In this document: positions 1-7,237 of the stretch, piece after piece
Numbering within the stretch: the stretch's first letter is position 1
Layout of the letters: each line of letters begins with the position of its first letter
Assembly: GCF_002000245.1 (NCBI RefSeq)
Contig: NZ_MTCM01000005.1
Coordinates: 62,001 to 126,000, forward strand
DNA from: Sphingobacterium sp. CZ-UAM
GTDB taxonomy: Bacteria; Bacteroidota; Bacteroidia; Sphingobacteriales; Sphingobacteriaceae
Direction: 5' to 3'
Length of the DNA: 64,000 nucleotides
Notes under the pieces: generated by a model
Told to the model about the DNA's origin: nothing
The model's database searches: none
What the model saw: the letters and a program-made list of their open reading frames with translations, nothing else
Made by a program: the position numbers and the translations under genes

Positions 1-983
1 AAGGAAAGGATCAGGCCTTCAAACAGGAGTTACTAAAAAATTCGTACATCTCCTCGGTCAGTCTTACTGGCTGGACTCCCTTTAGTGGAGGTGTGGATTT
101 TAAAACAGTAAAAGACCCCGACAATCCGAACGAAGAACTCTCGGTTGTATTTGTTTATGCGGATTATGATTACATCAAAACAATGGGCATAAAGCTCCTT
201 GATGGTCGGCCTTTAAGCGCGGACTATGCGCTGGATAGACCCTTTACGGATTCGGTACAGGCCGGACAGCGGGTCTTTACAAATATGCTCGTCTCCGAAG
301 GAACCGCCCAGCGGCTGTCTTTAAAACTCAATAAGAGCAATGAGCCTCTCAACAATACACCAGTGGGTGTATTTAAAGAGTTTAACGGAGCAAGTTTAAA
401 GTTTCCGATCGGTCCTTTTGCGATTAAGGCACAAAAAGAATGGGAAGGCGGCTGCATGCTTATCCGCGTAGAAGAAGGGAAGAAAAAGGAAGCTTTAGCC
501 TTGGTAAACAGTACCTGGAACAAATTTTTCCCTAACCGGATCGCACAGATCAACTGGCAGGAAGATCAGGTACAGCATCAATATAACAAAGAGAAAAAAC
601 AGTACCAGCAATTGGCACTTTTTACGGGTTCCAGCATGCTGATTGCAATCTTAGGGATTGTAGCAATTGCCATTTATACACTAGAACGACGGGTGAAAGA
701 AATTGGTATCCGTAAAGTGCTTGGTGCTTCGGTGAATACGATCACCTATATGATTTCCAGATCCTTTATCATACTTCTGCTGATCGCTATTCTAATAGCT
801 TTTCCGATAGCATGGTGGTTTACACACAAATGGCTAGAAAACTTCTACTATCATATTGATGTTCCGATCGCGCTATTTGTTTTCACCGGAATGTTTATCG
901 GTTTGATGACCCTAGCGATTATCGCTGTCCAGATATTCCAGACAGCCCGTATCAATCCCGTCAATAGTTTACGGGATGAATAA
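1..983 (+). CDS. ABC transporter permease, FtsX/MacB type (3' part; 5' end outside window)
   Basis: The reading frame is open from base 3 to the stop at 981-983, so the gene begins before the window; the GTG at 93 is not its start. About 327 residues are visible: the end of a periplasmic MacB-like core domain, then an FtsX domain with three membrane segments. The cytoplasmic motif RRVKEIGIRKVLGAS follows the first segment, and the protein ends NPVNSLRDE, as do the other permeases here. The family couples ATP hydrolysis in the cytoplasm to movement of the periplasmic domain, for lipid, lipoprotein or peptide export. It belongs with the permease at 2614 and the ATPase at 5615. The substrate is unknown. 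Confidence 0.9.
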   Translation, partial: GKDQAFKQELLKNSYISSVSLTGWTPFSGGVDFKTVKDPDNPNEELSVVFVYADYDYIKTMGIKLLDGRPLSADYALDRPFTDSVQAGQRVFTNMLVSEGTAQRLSLKLNKSNEPLNNTPVGVFKEFNGASLKFPIGPFAIKAQKEWEGGCMLIRVEEGKKKEALALVNSTWNKFFPNRIAQINWQEDQVQHQYNKEKKQYQQLALFTGSSMLIAILGIVAIAIYTLERRVKEIGIRKVLGASVNTITYMISRSFIILLLIAILIAFPIAWWFTHKWLENFYYHIDVPIALFVFTGMFIGLMTLAIIAVQIFQTARINPVNSLRDE

Positions 984-990
984 GAAAAAT

Positions 991-1080
991 AAGCCGTAGG
1001 TGTTATCTTACGCTCGCAAAAAGTACATTTATTATTGACCGATTGGGAATGGAAGTTTATAATTGGTATACCTACGGCTT
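991..1080. repeat. 11-bp perfect inverted repeat with long loop
   Basis: AAGCCGTAGGT at 991-1001 is matched by its reverse complement at 1070-1080 across a 68-base loop, just after the permease stop. The loop is long for a terminator. It could be a weak transcript-end structure or a remnant of an insertion. Confidence 0.45.
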
Positions 1081-1090
1081 AGGATCTTTG

Positions 1091-1133
1091 AAGCAATTTT
1101 TAGTTGTTCATCGCGAACAGCTAAAAATTGCTT
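1091..1133. terminator. bidirectional terminator-like hairpin
   Basis: Arms of 19 bases (1091-1109 and 1115-1133) pair with one G-T wobble around the loop ATCGC. The right arm overlaps the end of the minus-strand gene at 1132. It separates two convergent genes and has A/T-rich flanks, so it probably ends transcription from both sides. Confidence 0.75.
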
Positions 1134-1569
1134 ATTTCTTTTCAGTCGATTTTGAATGAGCAGCTAAAACATAGCCGAATCCGTATCCAGTTTGATGACG
1201 AACAATCCTTGCCGCCTCACTACCTTGAAGCAATTCATCTAATACTAGCATCAGATTTTTAGGCTGTATATATTTCTCGAGCTTCTCACAACACAAATTG
1301 TGGATCTCATATGCGATCCTTTCCTCACTAAAATATCCCGTATCAATTTGCTCGTTCAAAAAGATCCTTATTTTTTCAACCTCCTCCCTTGTTGAATTTG
1401 TATAGGGATCAATATCATGTCTAATATCTATTAACTTAAATTCCTTTATTTTTTGATCCTGTTCTACATCCACCTTATACATAGCATAGATAACCCGGTC
1501 AGCTAATTTTGTCATATGCAATTCATAGGTATTTTTTTGTGATGATAGTTCTACGCCCAAAGGCATCAT
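1132..1569 (-). CDS. hypothetical protein, 145 aa
   Basis: I do not recognise this protein. It is soluble and charged, with no signal peptide or membrane segment. The centre is rich in Glu, Lys and Ile and probably helical (around residues 55-110, including a Cys-Cys pair near 93). The C-terminal part has a Gly/Tyr-rich stretch, TGYGFGYVLAAH. It is followed on the minus strand by the terminator hairpin at 1091-1133 and preceded by the 68-residue HTH-like gene 39 bases upstream. The two probably form an operon divergent from the XRE regulator at 1952. The setting suggests a small accessory regulatory module; no function can be assigned. Confidence 0.6.
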   Translation of the reverse strand: MMPLGVELSSQKNTYELHMTKLADRVIYAMYKVDVEQDQKIKEFKLIDIRHDIDPYTNSTREEVEKIRIFLNEQIDTGYFSEERIAYEIHNLCCEKLEKYIQPKNLMLVLDELLQGSEAARIVRHQTGYGFGYVLAAHSKSTEKK

Positions 1570-1608
1570 CCCATTGATACTATTTAGTTCAAGTACAAGA
1601 TGTATTAG

Positions 1609-1815
1609 TCATAGATCCTCAAGACGACTCGACTTAATTTTGAAGGTTTCTACTTTTTTTATAAAATCCAATGGTTTGCCCATTAGAAAGGAAACTTCCT
1701 CAGGTGACAGGTGCCGCGAAATACGTTGTAGCAGCATGCGATAATAGATTAATATATCTAACTCTTCACATTTTCTCCTATAGATCTTTGTTGTTTGATT
1801 TTTCGCTGTTTTCAT
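1609..1815 (-). CDS. small protein with degenerate HTH-like segment, 68 aa
   Basis: The open frame runs back to 1905, but the first 30 residues are an A/T-rich Phe/Leu run lying in the divergent promoter region. I place the start at the ATG at 1815 (MKTAKNQTTKIYRRK). Residues of about 25-55 (RHLSPEEVSFLMGKPLDFIKKVE) have the spacing of an XRE helix-turn-helix: a Ser/Pro helix cap, a short turn and a recognition helix ending in VE. This is a resemblance by eye, not a confirmed domain. It lies between the 145-residue gene and a repeat-rich intergenic region facing the XRE gene at 1952. Confidence 0.5.
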   Translation of the reverse strand: MKTAKNQTTKIYRRKCEELDILIYYRMLLQRISRHLSPEEVSFLMGKPLDFIKKVETFKIKSSRLEDL

Positions 1816-1846
1816 AATTGGCACATTGAAATGATATAGATTTTCA

Positions 1847-1935
1847 ATACAAAAGAACAGAAAATATTTCAAAAACAAAAACATTTGTATAAATAAAAAT
1901 AACATTATCTATATTTATCTATACAAAAGGACAGA
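1847..1935. promoter_or_regulatory. divergent control region with two classes of direct repeat
   Basis: Two 15-base direct repeats, ATACAAAAGAACAGA (1847-1861) and ATACAAAAGGACAGA (1921-1935), differ at one base. Between them TTATCTATA occurs twice (1905-1913 and 1915-1923), exactly 10 bases apart, so both lie on the same face of the helix. The region separates the divergent genes at 1815 (minus) and 1952 (plus). Repeats of this kind are usual operators for small XRE regulators. That the 1952 product binds here is inference. Confidence 0.55.
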
Positions 1936-1951
1936 TTAATAAAATAATACG

Positions 1952-2176
1952 ATGACAAAACTAGGCGAATTTTTAGCGAAGAAATCTGTGAATAAATCCC
2001 AGATTGCTCGCAAAACAGGATTAAGTAAAGCGAGGATCAATGAATTAACCATGACCGAGACGGCTAAATTACGTTTAGATGAAATGTACTTAATTGCTCT
2101 GGCCATCGATACGGACCCGGCCAAAATGATGCTCGAACTCTGCGAACATCTCCAACTGAAAGAGATCGAAGAGTAA
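1952..2176 (+). CDS. XRE-family helix-turn-helix regulator, 74 aa
   Basis: This is a single Cro/C1-type DNA-binding domain with almost nothing else. NKSQIARKTGLSKARINEL (about residues 14-32) has the helix-turn-helix pattern: the Q-I-A start of helix 2, the turn Gly, and Ser-Lys-Ala-Arg opening the recognition helix. The rest (RLDEMYLIALAIDTDPAKMM) is the usual supporting helical pair. It is probably a dimeric repressor of itself and of the divergent genes at 1132-1815, since near-perfect direct repeats lie just upstream. The A/T-rich leader has no clear Shine-Dalgarno sequence. It could also be the antitoxin of a small module, but no toxin is recognisable. Confidence 0.8.
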   Translation: MTKLGEFLAKKSVNKSQIARKTGLSKARINELTMTETAKLRLDEMYLIALAIDTDPAKMMLELCEHLQLKEIEE

Positions 2177-2186
2177 GTTTAATGTT

Positions 2187-2275
2187 ATGTAATTTCATCA
2201 GTACACTTTATGCAATTTCATCAGTACACCTTATGTAATTTCATCAGTAGACCCTATGCAATTTCATCAAATAAC
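2187..2275. repeat. 23-bp tandem repeat, about 3.6 copies
   Basis: Units begin at 2187, 2210, 2233 and 2256 with core ATG(C/T)AATTTCATCAGTA; the last unit is partial. The period of 23 is not a multiple of three, so it does not encode a peptide repeat. There are no spacers, so it is not CRISPR. It starts 10 bases after the XRE gene and runs into the ATPase-like remnant. Confidence 0.9.
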
Positions 2276-2437
2276 AAAGAACTCATTTCCCATTTTTTCA
2301 AACAGCTTGACAAATTTGAAAGCTACCAACAATTGCCCACTCAGAAAATTTTGGTTTATGGAGGCAATCAAACTCAAAAGCGTACCAACTATCTCGTCAA
2401 AAGCTGGATGCAGGCAGCTGACGGAGCTGGATATTAA
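2263..2437 (+). pseudogene. possible 3' remnant of a DUF4143-type AAA ATPase
   Basis: An open frame through the tandem repeat ends with HFFKQLDKFESYQQL followed by ILVYGGNQTQKR and a KSW motif. This resembles, by eye, the C-terminus of the large Bacteroidota AAA-plus-DUF4143 ATPases, which often end in a YGG-x-Q-x-x-R block followed by a Ser-Trp. Only about 55 residues are left, and nothing of the Walker A/B ATPase core lies upstream. The in-frame ATGs fall inside the 23-bp repeat, which is not a credible start. I read it as a gene fragment left by deletion; it may also be chance. Confidence 0.4.
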
Positions 2438-2441
2438 ACAT

Positions 2442-2479
2442 TGTACGATACCGAACGTCAAATTGTTCGATATCGTACA
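2442..2479. promoter_or_regulatory. 15-bp inverted repeat, candidate activator site
   Basis: Arms at 2442-2456 (TGTACGATACCGAAC) and 2465-2479 pair at 14 of 15 positions around an 8-base spacer. The centre lies about 74 bases upstream of the -24/-12-like element at 2534. A second inverted repeat of the same design and spacing is at 5146-5182. The geometry fits an NtrC-type enhancer site. Confidence 0.6.
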
Positions 2480-2533
2480 GACACAAAATGCAATAAACAA
2501 ATCAAAAACCTATAAATCAACAACTTAACAAAA

Positions 2534-2549
2534 TGGCAATACAATTGAC
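2534..2549 (+). promoter_or_regulatory. sigma-54-like -24/-12 promoter
   Basis: TGGCAATACAATTGAC has GG at 2535-2536 and the -12 G ten bases later, with TTG in the right place. The consensus is TGGCAC-N5-TTGC; here the -12 C is A. It lies 65 bases before the permease start at 2614 and below a palindrome. Its likeness to the copy at 5236 supports it. Confidence 0.55.
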
Positions 2550-2613
2550 TTCAGTCTAATGTCTAGATTGACCGGTCTATTACCGATCAGTAAGGTCTTA
2601 AAAATGTATTGTT

Positions 2614-5052
2614 ATGATAGGAAATAGCCTTAAAATCGCTTGGCGGAACATGGCAAAAAATAAACTCTATTCTTTTATAAAGATCGGGGGATTTGCTTTT
2701 GGTATCGCAATCTGTATGCTCATCGTACTGTATATCAAGCATGAGACGAGTTACAACAAATTTTATCCAACGATGGATCGAATTTATCGTCTGGTCGTTC
2801 AGCTTCCGATCGAAGGTAAAATAGAACGTTGGGTATCTCTTTCTGCACCGGTTGCCCCAACATTGAAAGCAGAAATTCCCTCCATCGAACAAACGGGCCG
2901 AATACTCCCTAACCCTTTATTTGGCGCTGGAAGCAATCAGCTTTCCCTGAATGATAACCCACAAAGCTTTTATGATGATGGCTTTGTCTATATTGACCAG
3001 TCTATTCTTGACATGTTTCCGACTCCAATGGTTTCAGGAACACTTGCCCATGCATTGGATAAACCCAATACACTTGTCATTACGAAAAGTAAAGCGGAAA
3101 AATACTTTAAAAATGATCCTATCGGACAGACCATTTATCTGAACAATAACAGATCCAAGCTCTATACCATTACCGGCGTGATCGAAGATATACCCAAAAA
3201 TTCCACTTTAGCAGGTTATAGCTTCTTCATGTCGCTCGCAGGCGAACCCTTCTATCCCGGCGAACAGAACCAATGGCTCAGCAACAATTACACGGTCTAC
3301 GTTAAATTAAAACCCAATGTCAATATTGAACAAACCGAAAAGGAGATTTTAAAAAATTATAAAGCGCACTATTTACCTGAATACAAGAAATCAGGCCGCA
3401 AACTCAATCCTTTATTCGAACAGGCAAGAATCAACTTACAAAATGCACTTGACATCCATTTGAAGTCTTCCGATATCGATGACGATAAAGTCAGCACATT
3501 GAATCGGGGAGATATCCGTATGGTCTGGACCTTTGCCATTGTTGCATTGTTTATTCTCCTGATTGCCTGTATCAATTTTATCAACCTGTCCACGGCCAAT
3601 GCCGCTACACGGGCCAAAGAAATCGGTATCCGAAAGACAATTGGCTCCACAAGAACATTATTGATCGGCCAATTCCTGCTTGAGGCCATTTGCTATAGTA
3701 TATTGTCTTTGCTTGTCGGTCTATTGCTGAGTTGGGTATTGTTGCCCATATTCAACAATCTCGCCAATAAGTCCCTAACCATTCCATGGGCATCCCCCTA
3801 CTTTTTCCCATCTTTATTGCTGGCGATAATTTTCATCGGCAGCTTGGCCGGAATCTATCCAGCCCTATACCTATCCCGGTTTAAACCCATTGCAGCATTG
3901 AAAAACAAGACCACCGGAACCAAATCCTCCTTATTCAGAAATGGTCTTGTCATTTTTCAGTTCGCAACCTCCATCATCCTTATTGTCAGCGCACTCGTGA
4001 CCAATCAACAGATACGCTATATCCTGGGAAAAGACCTGGGCTTCAAAAAGGAACAGGTGATTGTCCTACGCGGTATTGGTACGTTGGGAAATCAGATCCC
4101 TAGTCTTAAGAATGAATTAAAGTCCATTCCAAATGTCAGTTCCGTCTCATTAGGTGACTTTCTCCCAGTCCCCATTGATGGTGCCAAAAGAAATGGTAAT
4201 CCTTTTTGGAATGAAGGCAGACGGGAGATCGATATGGCGACACAGGGGCAGTTTTGGGAGATTGATCAGGATTATCTTGCTACCTTCGGATTGCAACTGA
4301 CCAAAGGGAGAAATTTCGATCCCAACATGGCCACCGACAGTACAGCCGCAATCATCAACCAAAAATTAGCGGATGATCTGGGATTAAAAAATCCGATCGG
4401 GGCAAAAATAACCAATGGCACTACCTGGACAGTAGTTGGCGTTGTGGACAATTTTATTTTTGAGTCACTGAAAGGTAAAGGATTTGCCGGCCTTTGTATG
4501 GTATTGCGGGGTTACCCATCACTCCTCTCTGTTAAAGTTAAGCCCGAAAACCTACAGGAGACCCTCAACGGAATTAACACGGTATGGAATAAATTTTCAC
4601 CCAATCAAAAAATCAATTACAGCTTTTTGGATGAGGGCTTTGCCTCACTTTATCACGATGTTGAACGGACGAAAAATATTTTTAGCTGTTTTGCAATCGT
4701 TGCCATTTTTGTGGCAGCCCTTGGGCTATTTGGACTCGCCACCTATGTGACACAACAGCGGACAAAAGAAATCGGCGTAAGGAAAGTGCTTGGCGCCAGT
4801 ACCCTCAGGTTGCTGAAACTGCTGTCCGGAGACTTTATAAAATTGGTGTTTGTTGCCATGGTCATTGCCTCACCTGTTGCGTGGTGGGCAATGAACCAAT
4901 GGCTCAGAGATTTCAACTATAAAATAGATATCAACTGGATGTATTTTATTCTCGCGGGCATGGGCGCTGTCCTCATCGCCTTAGGTACCATTAGTTATCA
5001 AACCTGGAAGGCTATCCGGACCAATCCTGTCGATAGTTTAAGGGATGAATAA
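2614..5052 (+). CDS. ABC transporter permease, MacB/FtsX type, 812 aa
   Basis: This is a full-length duplicated permease. It has a membrane segment at about residues 23-43, a periplasmic MacB-like core domain, then FtsX domain 1 with membrane segments from about 310 and the cytoplasmic motif TRAKEIGIRKTIGS. A second membrane anchor follows at about 445, then a second periplasmic domain and FtsX domain 2 with RTKEIGVRKVLGAS. It ends NPVDSLRDE. Such 800-residue permeases work with a separate LolD/MacB-like ATPase, here probably 5615-6274. They are often annotated as antimicrobial-peptide export systems, but the true substrate is unknown. A -24/-12-like promoter and palindrome lie upstream. A fragment of its 3' end is duplicated at 5071-5137. 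Confidence 0.95.
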   Translation: MIGNSLKIAWRNMAKNKLYSFIKIGGFAFGIAICMLIVLYIKHETSYNKFYPTMDRIYRLVVQLPIEGKIERWVSLSAPVAPTLKAEIPSIEQTGRILPNPLFGAGSNQLSLNDNPQSFYDDGFVYIDQSILDMFPTPMVSGTLAHALDKPNTLVITKSKAEKYFKNDPIGQTIYLNNNRSKLYTITGVIEDIPKNSTLAGYSFFMSLAGEPFYPGEQNQWLSNNYTVYVKLKPNVNIEQTEKEILKNYKAHYLPEYKKSGRKLNPLFEQARINLQNALDIHLKSSDIDDDKVSTLNRGDIRMVWTFAIVALFILLIACINFINLSTANAATRAKEIGIRKTIGSTRTLLIGQFLLEAICYSILSLLVGLLLSWVLLPIFNNLANKSLTIPWASPYFFPSLLLAIIFIGSLAGIYPALYLSRFKPIAALKNKTTGTKSSLFRNGLVIFQFATSIILIVSALVTNQQIRYILGKDLGFKKEQVIVLRGIGTLGNQIPSLKNELKSIPNVSSVSLGDFLPVPIDGAKRNGNPFWNEGRREIDMATQGQFWEIDQDYLATFGLQLTKGRNFDPNMATDSTAAIINQKLADDLGLKNPIGAKITNGTTWTVVGVVDNFIFESLKGKGFAGLCMVLRGYPSLLSVKVKPENLQETLNGINTVWNKFSPNQKINYSFLDEGFASLYHDVERTKNIFSCFAIVAIFVAALGLFGLATYVTQQRTKEIGVRKVLGASTLRLLKLLSGDFIKLVFVAMVIASPVAWWAMNQWLRDFNYKIDINWMYFILAGMGAVLIALGTISYQTWKAIRTNPVDSLRDE

Positions 5053-5145
5053 AGTCAGAAGATCTTAAAAATGGGTGCTTGTTGCCTTGGTCATTGCCTT
5101 GCCTGTTGCGTGGCAGGCAATGAACCAATGGCTGAGGGGGATGAA

Positions 5146-5182
5146 TGTTCGATTGCGAACGAAAACTGTCCGAAATCGAACA
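5146..5182. promoter_or_regulatory. second 15-bp inverted repeat, candidate activator site
   Basis: Arms TGTTCGATTGCGAAC (5146-5160) and GTCCGAAATCGAACA (5168-5182) pair at 13 of 15 positions around a 7-base spacer. The centre is 72 bases upstream of the -24/-12-like element at 5236, as for the copy at 2442-2479. No intact permease follows. Confidence 0.5.
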
Positions 5183-5235
5183 TCAAAAAGGAACTAACAC
5201 CAGCTAACAAACTCATAATAAAAGCATTAAAACAC

Positions 5236-5251
5236 TGGCAAGGGGATTGTA
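5236..5251 (+). promoter_or_regulatory. orphan sigma-54-like -24/-12 promoter
   Basis: TGGCAAGGGGATTGTA has GG and TTG in the same register as the element at 2534 (both begin TGGCAA, with ATTG ten bases on). The next reading frame is the C-terminal permease remnant at 5299, so the promoter may now serve the ATPase gene at 5615 or nothing. Confidence 0.45.
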
Positions 5252-5577
5252 TTTTTATACGACAGATTTGATGCGAAGGTGATTAAATATAAAATCCAAT
5301 GACATGGCACAATATTAACATCGGCATAGCCCTTCCTTTAGCTTATTTACTCATGGACAAATGGCTTTCCAATTTTGCATACCATGTCAATATACAATGG
5401 TGGTCGTTTTTGATCCCGATATTTTGCATATTTATCTTAATATTGATTTCCATTAGCTTCCAATCGTTGAAAGTTGCAAGAACAAATCCGGCAGATAGCC
5501 TGCGGGATGAATAAGTAGATTTAAAAAACAATAATTAAAAACGAGATACCAAGTAAGTCATCGGTTGCGCAACCAAG

Positions 5578-5614
5578 GTCTCAATACTCATATCTCAATA
5601 CTCAATACTATAAA
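5578..5614 (+). repeat. CTCAATAC repeat abutting a start codon (copy 1)
   Basis: CTCAATAC occurs three times between 5580 and 5608, ending seven bases before the ATG at 5615. Related arrays precede the starts at 15753 and, on the minus strand, 44220. Confidence 0.8.
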
Positions 5615-6274
5615 ATGATACAATTAAAACATTTATTCAAGTGGTATAACGTAGGTGGTACTCGCTCGTTTGTGCTCAAAGATGTCAGTTTAGATATAGC
5701 AGAAGGTGATTTCATATCCATTATGGGGCCTTCGGGTTCAGGAAAATCCACCCTGTTGAATATTATCGGCATGCTGGACGAACCCGATGAAGGTGAATAT
5801 ATCTTTATGGATGAAAATGTATTGGAGATGAAAGCAAAAAAGCGCACGCAACTCTATCAATCCCATATCGGATACGTGTTTCAGGCCTATCACCTACTGG
5901 ATGAATTGACAGTATATGAAAACATAGAAACCCCGTTGATCTATAAAGATATTTCCAGCAAAGAACGAAAAGCCATTGTGGCCGATATGCTTGACCGTTT
6001 TGGTATTGTGGGAAAGAAAGATCTATTTCCGGCTCAGCTGTCCGGAGGGCAACAACAGATCGTTGGTATCGCACGTGCTTTGGCAGGATCTCCGAAACTC
6101 CTGTTGGCAGATGAACCTACCGGCAACCTCAATTCCAAACAAGGCGAAGAGATCATGGAACTGTTCAAACAATTGAATGATGACGGTGTCACAATCATAC
6201 AGGTTACCCATTCCGAAAAAAATGCCGAGTACGGCAAAAGGATTGTCAATATGCTGGATGGCCAGCTTAAATAA
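5615..6274 (+). CDS. ABC transporter ATP-binding protein, LolD/MacB type, 219 aa
   Basis: This is the nucleotide-binding subunit for the adjacent FtsX permeases. Walker A GPSGSGKST is at residues 38-46, the Q-loop near 90, signature LSGGQ at 142-146, Walker B LLLADEPT at 162-169 and the switch His at 199. The length is typical. The signature helix reads QQQIVGIARAL where most relatives have QQQRVAIARAL, so the usual Arg is Ile. The leader carries the CTCAATAC repeat directly before the ATG. A terminator follows at 6298-6338. It probably energises the permeases at 1-983 and 2614-5052. Confidence 0.93.
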   Translation: MIQLKHLFKWYNVGGTRSFVLKDVSLDIAEGDFISIMGPSGSGKSTLLNIIGMLDEPDEGEYIFMDENVLEMKAKKRTQLYQSHIGYVFQAYHLLDELTVYENIETPLIYKDISSKERKAIVADMLDRFGIVGKKDLFPAQLSGGQQQIVGIARALAGSPKLLLADEPTGNLNSKQGEEIMELFKQLNDDGVTIIQVTHSEKNAEYGKRIVNMLDGQLK

Positions 6275-6297
6275 TTGTATACCAATTTAACCTGAAT

Positions 6298-6338
6298 AAT
6301 CCCTACCTGGTACATGAATTACTGTAGGGATTTTTTTG
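6298..6338 (+). terminator. Rho-independent terminator
   Basis: AATCCCTAC (6298-6306) pairs with GTAGGGATT (6324-6332) and is followed by a T run. It closes the ABC transporter region. Confidence 0.8.
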
Positions 6339-6371
6339 TATCATTTCTCAATTCAATTCTTTAACTTCGTT

Positions 6372-7223
6372 ATGATGAATGAGAGAGAGCTGAAATCGTT
6401 AATATTCCTGTTGGACGATACCGATCAACAGATTATTCAGGAAGTGGAGCATCAGTTAAAAAGCCAAGGCCCTGAAATCGTTCCTTATTTGGAGAAATTC
6501 TGGGAATCTAGTTTTGATCCAAGGGTACAGGGACGGCTGGAGAACATTATCCATGAAATTCAGTTTGACCAGACCAAAAACGAACTGCAGATCTGGAACC
6601 TGAGCAATTCCTTCAATCTGTTGGAGGGGCTTATCATTCTCAATAACTATCAATATCCTTCTTACGAAGACCATAAAATTGTATTGAAGATTGAAGACCT
6701 GAAAACAGAGGTATGGCGCGGGCTACAATACGATATGAGTCCCCTGGAAAAGGTAAACCTGATCAATCACGTATTATTTGGTTCTTTTGGCTTGTCGGGT
6801 AATACAAAGGATTATCACCATCCCCAAAACTCCTATATTGGTCAGGTGCTGGACACAAAACAGGGGAATCCCTTGACCATATCCTGCATCTATAGCATTA
6901 TCGCACAAAAACTGGATATCCCGATCTACGGAATCAATTTGCCCAAGCATTTTATCCTTGCTTATATGGATTCGGATGAAGAAGGAAATGAACATGTGTT
7001 GTTTTACATCAATGCGTTTAACCGGGGGCAGATTATGCAAAAAAGTGATGTAAATTCGTTCCTAAAACAGTTAAATCTAAGTCCAGACCGGGAATTTACC
7101 TATCCCTGTGACAATGTGACCATTATGAAGCGGGCGCTTCGGAATTTATTGTCGGCCTATGAAGCACATGAAAGTGCAGGCAAGCAACAGGAAATCAGAG
7201 AACTGTTCGAATTACTTGCCTGA
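6372..7223 (+). CDS. SirB1-like transglutaminase-fold protein, about 284 aa
   Basis: The frame is open from 6336, but that part overlaps the terminator, so the start is the ATG at 6372 or 6375 (MNERELKSLIFLL). The N-terminal 100 residues are helical and repeat-like. The middle has the SirB1/Transglut_core2 pattern: YIGQVLDTKQGNPLTISCIYSIIAQ, then a Gly-x-Asn-Leu-Pro-x-His-Phe-Ile-Leu motif. Members of this group are soluble, widespread and mostly of unknown function; several appear to lack a full catalytic triad. Here the Cys after the first motif and the His of KHFIL are present. It seems to be a single gene. Confidence 0.75.
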   Translation: MMNERELKSLIFLLDDTDQQIIQEVEHQLKSQGPEIVPYLEKFWESSFDPRVQGRLENIIHEIQFDQTKNELQIWNLSNSFNLLEGLIILNNYQYPSYEDHKIVLKIEDLKTEVWRGLQYDMSPLEKVNLINHVLFGSFGLSGNTKDYHHPQNSYIGQVLDTKQGNPLTISCIYSIIAQKLDIPIYGINLPKHFILAYMDSDEEGNEHVLFYINAFNRGQIMQKSDVNSFLKQLNLSPDREFTYPCDNVTIMKRALRNLLSAYEAHESAGKQQEIRELFELLA

Positions 7224-7237
7224 TACAAATTGACAAA

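Larger units (their letters stand above)
5071..5514 (+). pseudogene. remnants of one or more FtsX permease genes
   Basis: Two pieces can be seen. Bases 5071-5137 nearly repeat 4844-4909 of the intact permease (the part encoding VAMVIASPVAWWAMNQWL), but in a context that cannot make a permease. Bases 5299-5514 encode 71 residues of a permease C-terminus: two membrane segments, then VARTNPADSLRDE. Between them lie a palindrome (5146-5182) and a -24/-12-like element (5236), which would normally precede a complete permease gene. The simplest reading is that recombination between neighbouring paralogues removed the body of a gene. The small in-frame ORFs here are unlikely to be functional. Confidence 0.75.

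Noticed and set aside
1816..1905. 30-residue hydrophobic N-terminus on the 68-residue gene
   Set aside because: It is A/T-rich promoter sequence with operator-like repeats; the ATG at 1815 is a better start.
2187..2275. CRISPR array
   Set aside because: Units are contiguous with no spacers and there are no cas genes.
5071..5271. 66-residue Cys-rich ORF
   Set aside because: It is a shifted reading of a duplicated permease fragment and runs through a palindrome and promoter element.
6336..6371. N-terminal extension of the SirB1-like frame
   Set aside because: It overlaps the terminator T run at 6331-6338 and has no family sequence.
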